The position numbers and the translations under genes are program-made. Of a stretch of 64,000 nt of DNA, positions 1 to 8,443 are shown one piece after another; position 1 is the stretch's first letter; every line of letters starts with the position of its first letter. Source of the DNA: CADDYT01 sp035294125. Its GTDB lineage: Bacteria; Chloroflexota; Ktedonobacteria; Ktedonobacterales; Ktedonobacteraceae. A model generated the notes under the pieces. The model searched no databases and was not told the origin of the DNA. It saw only the letters and a program-made list of their open reading frames with translations. The stretch covers positions 1-64,000 of the forward strand of contig DATGLM010000076.1 of NCBI GenBank assembly GCA_035294125.1, read 5' to 3'.

Positions 1-114
1 AGCCGGGCGATTGCCTATTACAACACGGAAAGGTATCATACGAGTATTGGGTGTCAAACACCCGCTCAGTTTACCCAACACTACGTCGACCATCTCACAC
101 ATGAAGGCCCTTAA
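1..114 (+). CDS. Transposase, integrase-core C-terminus (partial)
   Basis: Reading frame 1 is open from the window edge to a TAA at 112-114 and gives 37 residues containing YYNTERYHTSIGCQTPAQF. This is the typical end of an rve-type (IS3/IS481-like) transposase, where the last catalytic-core helix is followed by a 'YN..R.H..LG..TP' motif. Only the C-terminus lies in the window, so completeness, family and terminal repeats cannot be judged. The bases around 120-135 end in GGGGACA; an IS end of the TG...CA type could sit there, which would mean that the following gene begins inside the IS. That last point is inference. Confidence 0.75.
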   Translation, partial: SRAIAYYNTERYHTSIGCQTPAQFTQHYVDHLTHEGP

Positions 115-714
115 GTGGTTTCCTCTTTGGGGACAGGGACCGTAGGCGATCCTTCGTATTATGTGACCCGTACACCAAATAGTACCCGTAGATATTACCC
201 ACCTGACCAGCAAGGGCAGCAGATCATCAGGCGTGGCAACCAGCAACTTGTGGTTCACTATGACGACCCACCCCCGCAGTATCGCAAAAGACGTTTCCAC
301 TGGCTCTTTTTTGTTGGCCTTGCCATGTTCAACATGCTGATCGGCTGGATACTCTTCACGAGTATTGCAAACTGGTTGCAAAACGAGCAGAACACTTTCA
401 CCTATGGTATGCCAAGAACCTACCAGACCGATGCAGTGCTGTTTTCTGGCGATACACCGGAGACACCAACCCATGTCATTGCGCTTAACCTCAACGGCAG
501 GATTACGATTATTGTCATGCCGCAGGGGAAGGCACAAAATGCCAAAATCTATGAGGGAGCAGACATTATTACTGCTAACCCCTCGTTAGTTCCCGTGACA
601 GTGAGCTTTCAGGACGTGGATGGAAGCGGGAGAAAAGCCATGTTGGTACATGTTGGCACGCAAACTATTATCTATCCAAATGACGGGAAAGCGTTTCAGA
701 CACCAAAGCAGTAG
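115..714 (+). CDS. Single-pass membrane protein of unknown function, possibly 5'-truncated
   Basis: The protein has a basic, proline-rich cytoplasmic N-terminus (about 65 residues), one transmembrane helix at about residues 62-85 (WLFFVGLAMFNMLIGWILF) and an external domain of about 115 residues rich in beta-strand patterns. I recognise no family. The annotated start is a GTG directly after the transposase stop with a weak GAAGG 7 bases upstream. The first residues may be IS-derived if the IS end is near base 135, so the native N-terminus could be lost. It is followed after 11 bases, with a strong GGAGGAGGA ribosome site, by another one-helix membrane protein, so the two probably form an operon and may work together at the membrane. 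Confidence 0.6.
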   Translation: MVSSLGTGTVGDPSYYVTRTPNSTRRYYPPDQQGQQIIRRGNQQLVVHYDDPPPQYRKRRFHWLFFVGLAMFNMLIGWILFTSIANWLQNEQNTFTYGMPRTYQTDAVLFSGDTPETPTHVIALNLNGRITIIVMPQGKAQNAKIYEGADIITANPSLVPVTVSFQDVDGSGRKAMLVHVGTQTIIYPNDGKAFQTPKQ

Positions 715-725
715 AGGAGGAGGAA

Positions 726-1661
726 ATGGTAGAGCCGGAGAAGATGGAAACGGTACACGTGTTTGTTGTGCCAGAGGGAAAGCTACCGCCAAAGCCGGAT
801 TATGCAGGAACAGCGATTGCAATACTCTGTTCCATTGTCTTCGCGGGGATACTCGGACTCATCCTGTTTTCGCCAAAAACAGAACCAGAGGTGAGTTTTA
901 GCACAACCATTGCAGGATACAACGTACCGCCAGTGAGTCAGTCAATAACCTTGCTCATCCATGCGACAGGCAGAGGACATATCGCAGCGACCTATGCTAC
1001 CGGTAGGATGAGTTTCTACAACGGACAGACCTATACACAAGTTATTCCGGTTGGCACGATCTTACAAGGCACAGATGGAGTCGCCGTTATCACCGATCAA
1101 GAGGCTGTTATCCCTCCAGCAGCACAAACAACACCCCCGACATACGGAGTCGTCAGTGTTCCAGCTCATGCCAGTGTTGCCGGAACAAACGGCAATATCG
1201 CGGCAGGAGATATTAATATGCCCTGTTGCGTGACCTCAGTGATTGCGCAAAATCCCTACAACTTCACCGGCGGTACGAACGCACGGGATTACACGTATTT
1301 AACAACCCAGGATGTCACTTACGCAGTTGCAGATACCATCCAGAGGCTTGAGGAGCAGACCAAAGCCCGTTTTACTGCAAAGATTGTGCTAGAGCCGACA
1401 TGTCACACAACCCATACAGTTACGCCTGCAATCGGCAGCGAGACAACCACCGCACAGCTTACCCTGAGCGCAACATGCAACGCAGTATCCTACTCACCAA
1501 TGCTTGCAAAACAGAGAATAGAAGATGCTGGCAAGCAGTACGGCAGACTGGCAAACATCCAGTTTACCATAGTTTCAATCAGGCAAAAGAAAGGAGCAAT
1601 AACGATCAGCGTGTATGTCACAGCGATTGTTGTCCCTGTAGTCAAGGTTCTAATACGTTAG
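726..1661 (+). CDS. Membrane-anchored baseplate J-like protein
   Basis: Start ATG at 726 is preceded by GAGGAGGAGGAA. A short cytoplasmic N-terminus is followed by one helix at about residues 27-48 and an external domain. The stretch around residues 145-165 (VSVPAHASVAGTNGNIAAGD) matches the 'V.A...G..GNV.AG.I' signature of baseplate J/gp47-like domains, as also found in membrane-anchored proteins of Chloroflexota and Firmicutes. The C-terminus (about 240-311) has an alternating strand pattern. No other tail genes are adjacent, so a complete contractile tail is not supported. The assignment rests on one motif and should be read as a fold guess. Confidence 0.5.
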   Translation: MVEPEKMETVHVFVVPEGKLPPKPDYAGTAIAILCSIVFAGILGLILFSPKTEPEVSFSTTIAGYNVPPVSQSITLLIHATGRGHIAATYATGRMSFYNGQTYTQVIPVGTILQGTDGVAVITDQEAVIPPAAQTTPPTYGVVSVPAHASVAGTNGNIAAGDINMPCCVTSVIAQNPYNFTGGTNARDYTYLTTQDVTYAVADTIQRLEEQTKARFTAKIVLEPTCHTTHTVTPAIGSETTTAQLTLSATCNAVSYSPMLAKQRIEDAGKQYGRLANIQFTIVSIRQKKGAITISVYVTAIVVPVVKVLIR

Positions 1662-1783
1662 AATTTCGGTTCAGAAACACTAGCAAATGAGCGTAAAATC
1701 GGGTACAATGAGAGGTAACAACCAAAAAGAGAAACGGGCGATATTGGTGCTACCAACACACAATATCACCCTCCCGTCTGTCA

Positions 1784-1858
1784 AGGTATCGGCTTGCAGA
1801 ACGATTAGCCATAGTATACCACACTATGGGCTATTTATGTTCCTCCTGTCCGATACCT
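1784..1858. promoter_or_regulatory. Nested inverted repeats upstream of the recombinase
   Basis: Two dyads share one centre. The outer is AGGTATCGG (1784-1792) with CCGATACCT (1850-1858). The inner is AGCCATAGT (1807-1815) with ACTATGGGCT (1823-1832). They lie between the baseplate-like gene and the recombinase. A second imperfect dyad (1735-1777, ends ACGGG/CCCGT) lies just before them. They could be a transcription terminator, an operator, or part of the recombinase control region; nothing in the sequence decides among these. Confidence 0.4.
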
Positions 1859-1882
1859 CTACAAGTAAAGGAGTATCGGACT

Positions 1883-2095
1883 TTGCTTACCTCAGATGTA
1901 TCCGAACCTCATGCTGTTCCCAAACAGGTGATGTACGCTGATTTTCACCGCCTTGACATTGAACGAGTATGTCGTGTGCTTATCCGTATTGCGACGCATT
2001 TGGAGGAAACAGACCATGAGAACCTTTCAACCCAGGAAAAAGGACACCAACAAAGAGCCAGGAACGGCCTGGACACCAGTAGAGCTACCAATTGA
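1883..2095 (+). CDS. Small ORF overlapping the recombinase start
   Basis: A TTG at 1883 is preceded by AAAGGAG (1867-1873) at 9 bases and opens a 70-residue frame rich in charged residues (for example ADFHRLDIERVCRVLIRIATHLEE). It ends inside the recombinase gene, overlapping it by 80 bases in another frame. No family is recognised. The helical amphipathic composition is compatible with a small DNA-binding or regulatory protein translationally coupled to the recombinase, but it could also be a chance frame. Confidence 0.3.
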   Translation: MLTSDVSEPHAVPKQVMYADFHRLDIERVCRVLIRIATHLEETDHENLSTQEKGHQQRARNGLDTSRATN

Positions 2096-4061
2096 TGAGG
2101 GACTTGGTATTTATGCCAGACAAAGCACCTTGTATCAGGTAAAAGTATATCGTCAGTCAACCGAGATGCAGACAGATGATCTTATCGAGTTTGCCAAACG
2201 CTTAGGATGGGATGAGGAGAAAATTATTCTTTTTACCCAGGACTTAGCAAAATCGGGAAAGCTGCGCATTGACCAGCGTGAGGGACTGCGTACTCTGATT
2301 GAATACATTGAGGAGGGAAAGATTAAAACCGTCCTCGTGTTTCTTGAAGACCGTTTGTTTCGGGATGAAACAGGCATCCAGTACAATGTCTTTATTGATG
2401 TTTGCAAGCGGCATGGTGTGATGGTTGTGACACCGCATATGACCTATGACTTTACCAACCCCTTCCATGTCAAGCAATTTCGCTGGCGATGCGAAGAAGC
2501 AGCAGACTACCTTAGAGATTATGTTATTCACCGGCTGCACGGAGCAAAAAACCGCTTAAGTGAAAGCGGCAAGTTTGCTGGACGGGCTATTCCTGTTGGT
2601 TTTATTGTTGACCGCCAGGAAACCATTATTGTTGACGGGAAGATCGTTCCGAACCCCACGTACCGCAAGTTCATCGTGTATGAGCCACACGCTAAAATCG
2701 TTCGTTGGTTATTCAGGAGGTATTGGGAATTAAGCGGTAGACTTCGGACACTGTGTCGAGAACTGCAAAACCTTCCCTTCGTGTTTCCAGAGTTTGAGGC
2801 AGATGTCGATGTGTCCAAATACCTCTCCCAATACCACCTCAAAAAAGTGCCAGGAGGCTATCACATTTCCTATGCAGGGATGCGCGGCCTTTTAACCAAT
2901 GTTGCCTACATCGGCTATTGGGTACATCACAGTGAGGTAGTGAGTAAGGACAACCATGAGGCAATTGTGGCAGAGGATATCTTCTGGTATGCCTTTAACC
3001 GCATATCGCCCTATACAATCAACGGAGAGCGAAACGAGCGTGAGAACGGGTATATCAGATACAGCAGGAAAGAGCCAATTCCCGCCTTGTTGAAAAATGT
3101 CATTGGGTCACGAAACGGCGGACGGGTGTATGTGTCAACATCAGGGTTAACAGACAAACCCATCTACATCATTGAGGAAAAAGAGCAGCGTCTTGTCCTC
3201 AAATACCACGCAGCAACTCCTTGCCAGGAAATTGACGATCTGTTTTCTGCTCGTTTGGTAGAACATATGAAACACACCAAACGGTATGAACACTACCGCG
3301 ACTACGCGATAGAACTACAGAAAGAACGCGACCAGATTAGCAAGTCAATCAACGATCAGTTAGCAGAGATTGACAGACAAATGGAGGGTATTCTTGTCAG
3401 TCTTTCGCTTCCTCCTGATAAGCTTAAAAAGGCACTTCGTGAGAAGCTGGCAGCGAAATATGACGTTCTTGAGCAGCAGAAAGAGGAACTGGAAGCCAAA
3501 AAACAGAGCCTCAATACCGATCAGAAAACAAAAAAACTCATGGAGTATTATCTGCTTGCTGACCAACTTGGGACGCAGTGGGAACAAGTACCGTTTGCAG
3601 ATAGACAATCGCTTGCAGATGTGCTGGTCAAGGGAGTGTATCTTGACGAAATGACAGGCCACTGGCTACGTCTTGAAGTTGATTGGCTTGACCCGCAGTG
3701 GGGAACCGAACGCACCTACATTTTTCGCCCAGGCGGAGCGCACAAAACCTGGACAGATGAAGAAAATGAGATTATTGGAGAACTCTACCCCCATGCAGCG
3801 CGAGAGGAGATACTGGCAAAACTGCCACGCCGGACGTGGGCGGCAATTATTGTTCAAGCGCGAAAGCTCAAAGTGAACCGCGCTCGCCACCTCATCAGCA
3901 CATGCAGTATTCCTGATACGGTCAGTATGGAAGATATCGCGTTTATGAAGGCAGTAGGTATCACTATGGGCGAAACATCCTGTCACACATGGGAAACCGT
4001 ACACCTACTGCCACCATTAATTTTATGGCCCTGCCATCCTCCGCCGCTTCGCTGGCATTGA
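2016..4061 (+). CDS. Large serine recombinase with C-terminal SANT-like tail
   Basis: This is a site-specific DNA recombinase of the large serine (resolvase/invertase N-terminal) family, about 681 residues. I choose ATG 2016 because GGAGG lies 9 bases upstream; the frame is open 63 bases further back. The catalytic serine is in YARQST (about residue 36). The resolvase domain runs to about 145 (SGKLRIDQREG, VFLEDRLFRD), then the recombinase domain (GRAIPVGF ... Y.GY) to about 310, then a long coiled coil (about 430-510). Residues about 578-625 (WTDEENEIIGELYP ... TWAAIIVQARKLKV) look like a Myb/SANT-type helix-turn-helix added after the coiled coil. The last 15-25 residues read through into sequence antisense to a portal gene, so the native stop has probably been displaced. 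The enzyme likely catalysed the insertion seen at its own 3' end. Confidence 0.9.
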   Translation: MRTFQPRKKDTNKEPGTAWTPVELPIDEGLGIYARQSTLYQVKVYRQSTEMQTDDLIEFAKRLGWDEEKIILFTQDLAKSGKLRIDQREGLRTLIEYIEEGKIKTVLVFLEDRLFRDETGIQYNVFIDVCKRHGVMVVTPHMTYDFTNPFHVKQFRWRCEEAADYLRDYVIHRLHGAKNRLSESGKFAGRAIPVGFIVDRQETIIVDGKIVPNPTYRKFIVYEPHAKIVRWLFRRYWELSGRLRTLCRELQNLPFVFPEFEADVDVSKYLSQYHLKKVPGGYHISYAGMRGLLTNVAYIGYWVHHSEVVSKDNHEAIVAEDIFWYAFNRISPYTINGERNERENGYIRYSRKEPIPALLKNVIGSRNGGRVYVSTSGLTDKPIYIIEEKEQRLVLKYHAATPCQEIDDLFSARLVEHMKHTKRYEHYRDYAIELQKERDQISKSINDQLAEIDRQMEGILVSLSLPPDKLKKALREKLAAKYDVLEQQKEELEAKKQSLNTDQKTKKLMEYYLLADQLGTQWEQVPFADRQSLADVLVKGVYLDEMTGHWLRLEVDWLDPQWGTERTYIFRPGGAHKTWTDEENEIIGELYPHAAREEILAKLPRRTWAAIIVQARKLKVNRARHLISTCSIPDTVSMEDIAFMKAVGITMGETSCHTWETVHLLPPLILWPCHPPPLRWH

Positions 4062-5022
4062 TCTCCGGCTTGACCGCCGACCACTTCTCTGCCTCGTTGT
4101 GAATAATGACGCTCCCCGGCTCCGGCGGATACGAATACTCCATGCGCTTGCGTTCGACCGCCTTCCTGTCCGCGCCCGTTAGCACCACATCCCACAGAAA
4201 GGCTCCTTTGTACTTATTGATGCGCACGCGATCCGTGAGCCAGTCTTTGTAGCGGCGTAGCCAGGGTAGCAGTGTCGCCAGATCGCTCTTGCCACGCCTG
4301 GCATTGCTCACCTTGTTGATGGTAAACTGCACGACCTCCTCGCCGGCCTTGAACCACTCACCATCAGGATGCAACTCGTCCACCCTACTGATGAGCGGCG
4401 GGCTGCCCGGTAGCGTCGCGCTCGGCCCAATCGGGCGGCGGTGAAAGCGCAGCGGCGTCTCGATATCGTCAGGGTCAGTCTCAATTTGATCGATCAGCGA
4501 AGGGTCAATCTGCCGTATCTTCACGCTCCCATCGAAGCGATTGACGAAAAAGCGGATAAACTGCTCGCCATACAGCGATAGCTCGGTACACAGCGCATAC
4601 ACCCGCGTCTCCATGTGATTATCAGGGTCGTGCCAGAAATCCATCAACACGCGCTGTACTTCCGGCTCATTCGCCGCCAGCGTCACCCCCTTGCCCATCA
4701 CAAAACTCGTCGTGATCTCTACAATCGCAAAAGCCAGCGGATTCGCGTTATACGCCTCGTAACACATATTATGTAATTCCAGATAAGTTGAAGGAATTAC
4801 ATCTTTTTGCAGCCAATTGTCACTAAGCCTCCGCCAGTAATAGTCTTCTTCACCTCCAGTCGCTAGTCTCCCCCAGTACCAGTCTTCCTGGGTCGGAGAG
4901 GAAGCTATCGCTGTCGGATTAATTTGCTCCAGAATGCGCTCCGTTGTCGTACCGGCAGGGGACAAACTCGCAGGAAACAGGCGACGCAAAAATGAGGGCA
5001 ACGAAATGAGAGGAAATGCCAT
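3964..5022 (-). pseudogene. Phage portal protein, 3'-truncated
   Basis: The 352 residues include portal-like sequence (ITTSFVMGKGVTL, LCTELSLYGEQFIRFF, VVQFTINKVSNARRGKSDLATLLPWLRRYKDWL). Portals of this type form the dodecameric DNA gate of tailed-phage heads and usually run to 450-550 residues. The start ATG 5022 has AGGAG 9 bases upstream. The frame is cut at about 4000, just where family members continue with a G-L-P-E-H-Y-like stretch, and ends in 11 foreign residues. No terminase, protease or capsid gene flanks it: the next gene is a kinase-like gene, so this is a lone prophage remnant. A near-consensus promoter sits directly upstream. Confidence 0.75.
3990..4012. other. Probable integration junction (att-like)
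   Basis: On the minus strand the portal reading frame keeps family-like sequence up to GRAIKLMVAVGV and then switches to RFPMCDRMFRP and a stop. On the plus strand the recombinase frame loses sense at the same place. The crossover therefore falls near 3995-4010. The sequence shows the switch; attributing it to recombinase-mediated integration is inference. The matching second junction, carrying the 3' half of the portal gene, is not in this window. Confidence 0.5.
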
Positions 5023-5125
5023 AAACCATAACTCCTGAAAAAAAGCCAGGCGAGGAATGTTCGCGCGGGAAATGAAGAGGGACTATCAGAGAAGCAAGCC
5101 AGCATATCACCGCCAGCTTGCTCAA

Positions 5126-5154
5126 AGTATACAATCAAACAAGCGAGTTGTCAA
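5126..5154 (-). promoter_or_regulatory. Near-consensus sigma-70 promoter for the portal remnant
   Basis: On the minus strand TTGACA (5154-5149) and TATACT (5131-5126) are separated by exactly 17 bases. The -35 box overlaps the last codons of the kinase-like gene. The portal start lies about 100 bases downstream, so the remnant may still be transcribed. Confidence 0.65.
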
Positions 5155-6107
5155 GGAGAAAAGCGCTGTTTTACAAACATCAAGTTCGCCTGAGCCTCTT
5201 CCAGCGCCTCGACCAGCGTGAATACAGAGGGATAGCGTTCGCCCGGCTCCAACGCGAGGGCGCGGGAAACGATCTTCTCCAGCGCGGATGGCAGCGTGCG
5301 ACAGAAAAAGCGCGGCGAGACGAGTTCCAGTCCATCTTGGTGATGATGCGTGTAGAGCAGGCGGCGCGGGGCCGAGACCGGGGCGTGCCGGGTCAGCAGC
5401 AGGTAGAGCATAGCACCAAGCGTGTAAACATCGGCGCGCTCATCGTACCACCCGCTCGACAATTCTGGCGCGGCAAAAGCGTCCTCCTGCGGGAACAGAT
5501 GCGGGAAATAATCCTCTACCCTATCCTCTCCAGGCCAAAAACATGGCGAGGGCGGCCAGGAAGGAAGCAGCAAAGGCGCCCATGCCGCCATGCCGGTTTC
5601 GTCTATCAGGATCGTTGAGGGATCAAAGTCTACCAGAATCGTTCCCTGATGATGCAGGCGTGCGACGATACGGGAGAGGAGTATCGTCCAGGCAACGGCC
5701 ACCTGCCAATCCAGCCAGCGCGGCCAGTAGCGCTGTTGCAGCAAGTCGGCAAGCGGCATCACGACAGAACAGCCACCCCTGTCTTCAAAGAGGCGCAGCA
5801 CCAGGTAATGCCGTCCGCGCTCGCTCCCCATCCACACGGACTCAATTGCAGCAGCGGGCAAATGTTGAGCGTTGACCACGCCCGGCGCAAGAAGTTCTTC
5901 CCATGCCGCCTGCACCACCCGCGCCCGCCCCTCAGCGGGTAGTCCGCTCAACACCAGTTCGCGAATGGCAACCATGCCACCGTTCTGTCCAGCTCGCGGC
6001 AGCCGCCATCCCAGGTAGAGATTCACACGCGGGCGTTCATAGAGCAGGCGCAGCAATAGATAGCGCCCACCAATAATGCGCGTACCCGAGGGTAAAGCCT
6101 CACTCAT
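5151..6107 (-). CDS. Ser/Thr protein kinase-like protein, probable pseudokinase
   Basis: The 318 residues have a kinase-fold layout: start of the N-lobe (IIGGRYLLLRLL), MVAIREL where VAIK is usual (Lys replaced by Arg), LVDFDPSTIL in place of HRDLKPxNIL (the Asp is kept but Lys and Asn are lost), no recognisable DFG (AAWAPL instead), then APE as AAPELSSG and the helix F pattern DVYTLGAMLYLLL. Loss of the VAIK lysine, the catalytic-loop Asn and DFG predicts no normal phosphotransfer. There is no transmembrane segment, so it would be a cytosolic binding or scaffold protein. It stands alone between the portal remnant and the symporter genes. It could be a decaying gene, but the frame is intact. 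Confidence 0.75.
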   Translation of the reverse strand: MSEALPSGTRIIGGRYLLLRLLYERPRVNLYLGWRLPRAGQNGGMVAIRELVLSGLPAEGRARVVQAAWEELLAPGVVNAQHLPAAAIESVWMGSERGRHYLVLRLFEDRGGCSVVMPLADLLQQRYWPRWLDWQVAVAWTILLSRIVARLHHQGTILVDFDPSTILIDETGMAAWAPLLLPSWPPSPCFWPGEDRVEDYFPHLFPQEDAFAAPELSSGWYDERADVYTLGAMLYLLLTRHAPVSAPRRLLYTHHHQDGLELVSPRFFCRTLPSALEKIVSRALALEPGERYPSVFTLVEALEEAQANLMFVKQRFSP

Positions 6108-6442
6108 ACAACATCCCTCCCTACATTACCCACTACCTGATAAGACGAAGCGAAAGAGGCTCTTTAACAGGCAGAGTCCCACGAGGCCGGTGATACGGCA
6201 GGCGGAATGTTTATATATTTGTTTACACAGATGGAGCTTTCATTTACATGATGTTTATACCTTGCTGCTACTATGAGAATAGCCGTTTGTTGCGCCATCC
6301 CGCTGGCTTTTTCAAGCATTGACATAGCAGCCAGGCATGGCGTACAGTATAAGGGCGGCTCAGTTACTTTTTTTCTCGTTCTTTTCATCATTTTATGGAA
6401 ACTGTTCCCACAAGCAGGGAACAGGCGAAAGGAGTAACGCTT
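6108..6442. other. Intergenic region with a promoter
   Basis: This is the divergent spacer between the kinase-like gene and the DUF3311 gene. The only clear signal is the promoter at 6319-6348. No convincing gene is present; short frames across it have no ribosome site or family resemblance. Confidence 0.6.
6319..6348 (+). promoter_or_regulatory. Sigma-70-type promoter for the DUF3311-symporter operon
   Basis: TTGACA at 6319-6324 is followed after 18 bases by TACAGT at 6343-6348. It lies 95 bases before the DUF3311 start codon. The -35 box is perfect, the -10 box is moderate. Confidence 0.5.
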
Positions 6443-6643
6443 ATGGCATCCCGACCACAGAGAAGTGGCAGGCGCTGGCTTCTCATCCTCCTCCTCATTC
6501 CCTTCATCGCGCTGTTGTATCCACCGTTCTACAACCATGCCAATCCGACGTTCATCGGCATGCCCTTCCTGTACTGGTATTCGCTGCTCTGGATTATCCT
6601 CACAGCCATTCTGACGGCTGTGTTGTATTTCCTGGGCGTCTAA
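6443..6643 (+). CDS. DUF3311-family small membrane protein
   Basis: The 66 residues form two hydrophobic helices (about 12-28 and 41-63) around the conserved LLIPFIALLYPPFYN and GMPFLYWYSLLWI patterns of DUF3311. Proteins of this family are nearly always encoded immediately before a sodium:solute symporter of the MctP type, as here, and are thought to be small partner subunits. I choose ATG 6443 because AAAGGAG lies 6-7 bases upstream; an upstream in-frame ATG at 6395 would add 16 hydrophilic residues without a ribosome site. Confidence 0.8.
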   Translation: MASRPQRSGRRWLLILLLIPFIALLYPPFYNHANPTFIGMPFLYWYSLLWIILTAILTAVLYFLGV

Positions 6644-6742
6644 AGCCAGCCAGACAGGGCGTTCAATCACTCGTTCTTTGTTGGAGCATGCATAAAGGTA
6701 TGCATGACTGTTCAGAGTTGATGCTACGAGGGAGAAGAATTC

Positions 6743-8332
6743 ATGTTTAACGGCGTCGCATTTACCGTCTTCATTATTTTCTTCCTGCTCGTCACCGTCC
6801 TGGGGTTTGTCGCGGCCAGATGGCGGCGCGGCAATCTCGCGCTCATCAATGAATGGGGCCTGGCCGGGCGGCGCTTCGGTACGCTCGTCACCTGGTTCCT
6901 GCTCGGCGGTGACCTGTATACCGCGTATACCTTCATTGCCGTTCCCGCCGCCATGTTCGGGCTGGGCGTGCTCAACGGCTGGTTCGCGGTTCCCTATACC
7001 ATCCTGGTATATCCCATCATCTACGTGCTCATGCCCCGCTTCTGGTCCGTCTGCAAGCGCAACGGCTACGTTACCGCTTCCGACTTCGTGAAAGACCGCT
7101 TCGGCAGCAAAACGCTGGCGCTGGCAATGGCAATCACCGGCATCGTCGCGACGCTTCCCTACATCGCCTTGCAGATGTTCGGCATCCAGGTCTCGCTGGC
7201 CGCGCTGGGCATTCCGCTCTCACTATCACTGGGCGGTTTCAAACTCGACCTGCCTCTGCTGATCGCCTTCCTGATCCTGGCCGCCTATACCTACACCAGC
7301 GGCCTGCGCGCACCCGCCATGATCGCCATGGTGAAGGATATCATGATCTTCATCACGCTGATTGCCATTCTTATCGTCATTCCGGCCAAGCTGGGCGGCT
7401 TCGGGACAATCTTCGCGGCGGCCAGCGCCAAGCACGCCGCCACTCCCACCACCTTCTTCGAGTTTCTGAGTCCCAAACAGACCTGGGCATTTGTCACTCT
7501 GGCGCTTGGCTCTGCCCTCGCCCTGTTCCTCTACCCCCACTCCCTGACGAGCGTGCTGAGCAGCAATAGCAAGAACGTGGTCAAGCGCAACACCGCCCTG
7601 CTGCCCATCTATTCGCTGATGCTCGGTCTGCTGGCTCTGACGGGCTACATGGCAATCGCCGCACACGTGAAGCCGCTGGCCGCTTTCGGCTCAAACGGCG
7701 CGGTTCCGGCACTCATTAACCAGGAGTTTCCGAGCTGGTTCGCGGGCTTCGCTTTCGCCGCCATCTCCATCGGCGCGCTGGTTCCCGCCTCCGTCATGTC
7801 GATTGCTGCCGCGAACCTGTTCACCCGCAACATCTTTAAAGAGTACATCAGTCCCAACGCCTCCGACCGGGCGGAGTCTGAGGTCGCCAAGTGGGCCTCG
7901 CTCGTCCTGAAGTTTGGCGCGGTACTCTTCATCGTCTACATTCCCACGGCACAGGTGATTAACTTCCAGTTGCTCGGCGGCATCTGGATTCTCCAGACCT
8001 TGCCAGCCGTCTTCCTGGGTCTCTACACCAACTGGTTCAATCGCTGGGCCTTGCTTATCGGCTGGGCGGTATCCGAGGTACTCGGCACTATCTTCTTCTA
8101 CGCAGCCGGGCTGAAGTCGGTCTACGTCGTCACTATTGGCGGCTTGAGTTTCCCCGCCATGTACATCGCCTTCTCCATGATCATCTTGAACCTCGTGCTG
8201 GCGATCATTCTGACACCGATCTTCAACGCCATCGGCCTGCGCGGCGGCCAGGATAAGACTACTGCCGAAGATTACGATGTAGAAGAGGCCCCGGTAGAGC
8301 CGAAAGAGAGCCTGCGCGAAGCCCTCGGGTAA
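6743..8332 (+). CDS. Sodium:solute symporter, MctP-like monocarboxylate permease
   Basis: The 529-residue inner-membrane protein has about 13 hydrophobic helices and the layout of the SSS family. NEWGLAGRRFGTLVTWFLLGGDLYTAYTF near the start and YVTASDFVKDRFGS after helix 3 are typical of the MctP/PanF branch, which takes up lactate, pyruvate, propionate and similar monocarboxylates with sodium or protons. It follows the DUF3311 gene by 99 bases. The C-terminal 30 residues are acidic and cytoplasmic. The substrate is inferred from the family and the DUF3311 neighbour; no catabolic gene lies next to it. Confidence 0.85.
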   Translation: MFNGVAFTVFIIFFLLVTVLGFVAARWRRGNLALINEWGLAGRRFGTLVTWFLLGGDLYTAYTFIAVPAAMFGLGVLNGWFAVPYTILVYPIIYVLMPRFWSVCKRNGYVTASDFVKDRFGSKTLALAMAITGIVATLPYIALQMFGIQVSLAALGIPLSLSLGGFKLDLPLLIAFLILAAYTYTSGLRAPAMIAMVKDIMIFITLIAILIVIPAKLGGFGTIFAAASAKHAATPTTFFEFLSPKQTWAFVTLALGSALALFLYPHSLTSVLSSNSKNVVKRNTALLPIYSLMLGLLALTGYMAIAAHVKPLAAFGSNGAVPALINQEFPSWFAGFAFAAISIGALVPASVMSIAAANLFTRNIFKEYISPNASDRAESEVAKWASLVLKFGAVLFIVYIPTAQVINFQLLGGIWILQTLPAVFLGLYTNWFNRWALLIGWAVSEVLGTIFFYAAGLKSVYVVTIGGLSFPAMYIAFSMIILNLVLAIILTPIFNAIGLRGGQDKTTAEDYDVEEAPVEPKESLREALG

Positions 8333-8443
8333 ACCCTTGCCCGACTCTTATCGGGAACGTATACTGCTGTAGGCGTGGAATAACTTCTGCTCCTATGGGA
8401 TACGCAGGCATGATAAAATAAGAGGGTAGCGCGACGGCAAACA

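Noticed and set aside
726..1661. Contractile injection system based on the baseplate J-like gene plus the tail-collar gene at 28370
   Set aside because: The two are 27 kb apart and no sheath, tube, spike or ATPase gene is present; each is better seen as a solitary protein.
5118..5618. Plus-strand 166-codon frame opposite the pseudokinase
   Set aside because: Arg-rich shadow with no motif; the minus strand carries the kinase-like protein.
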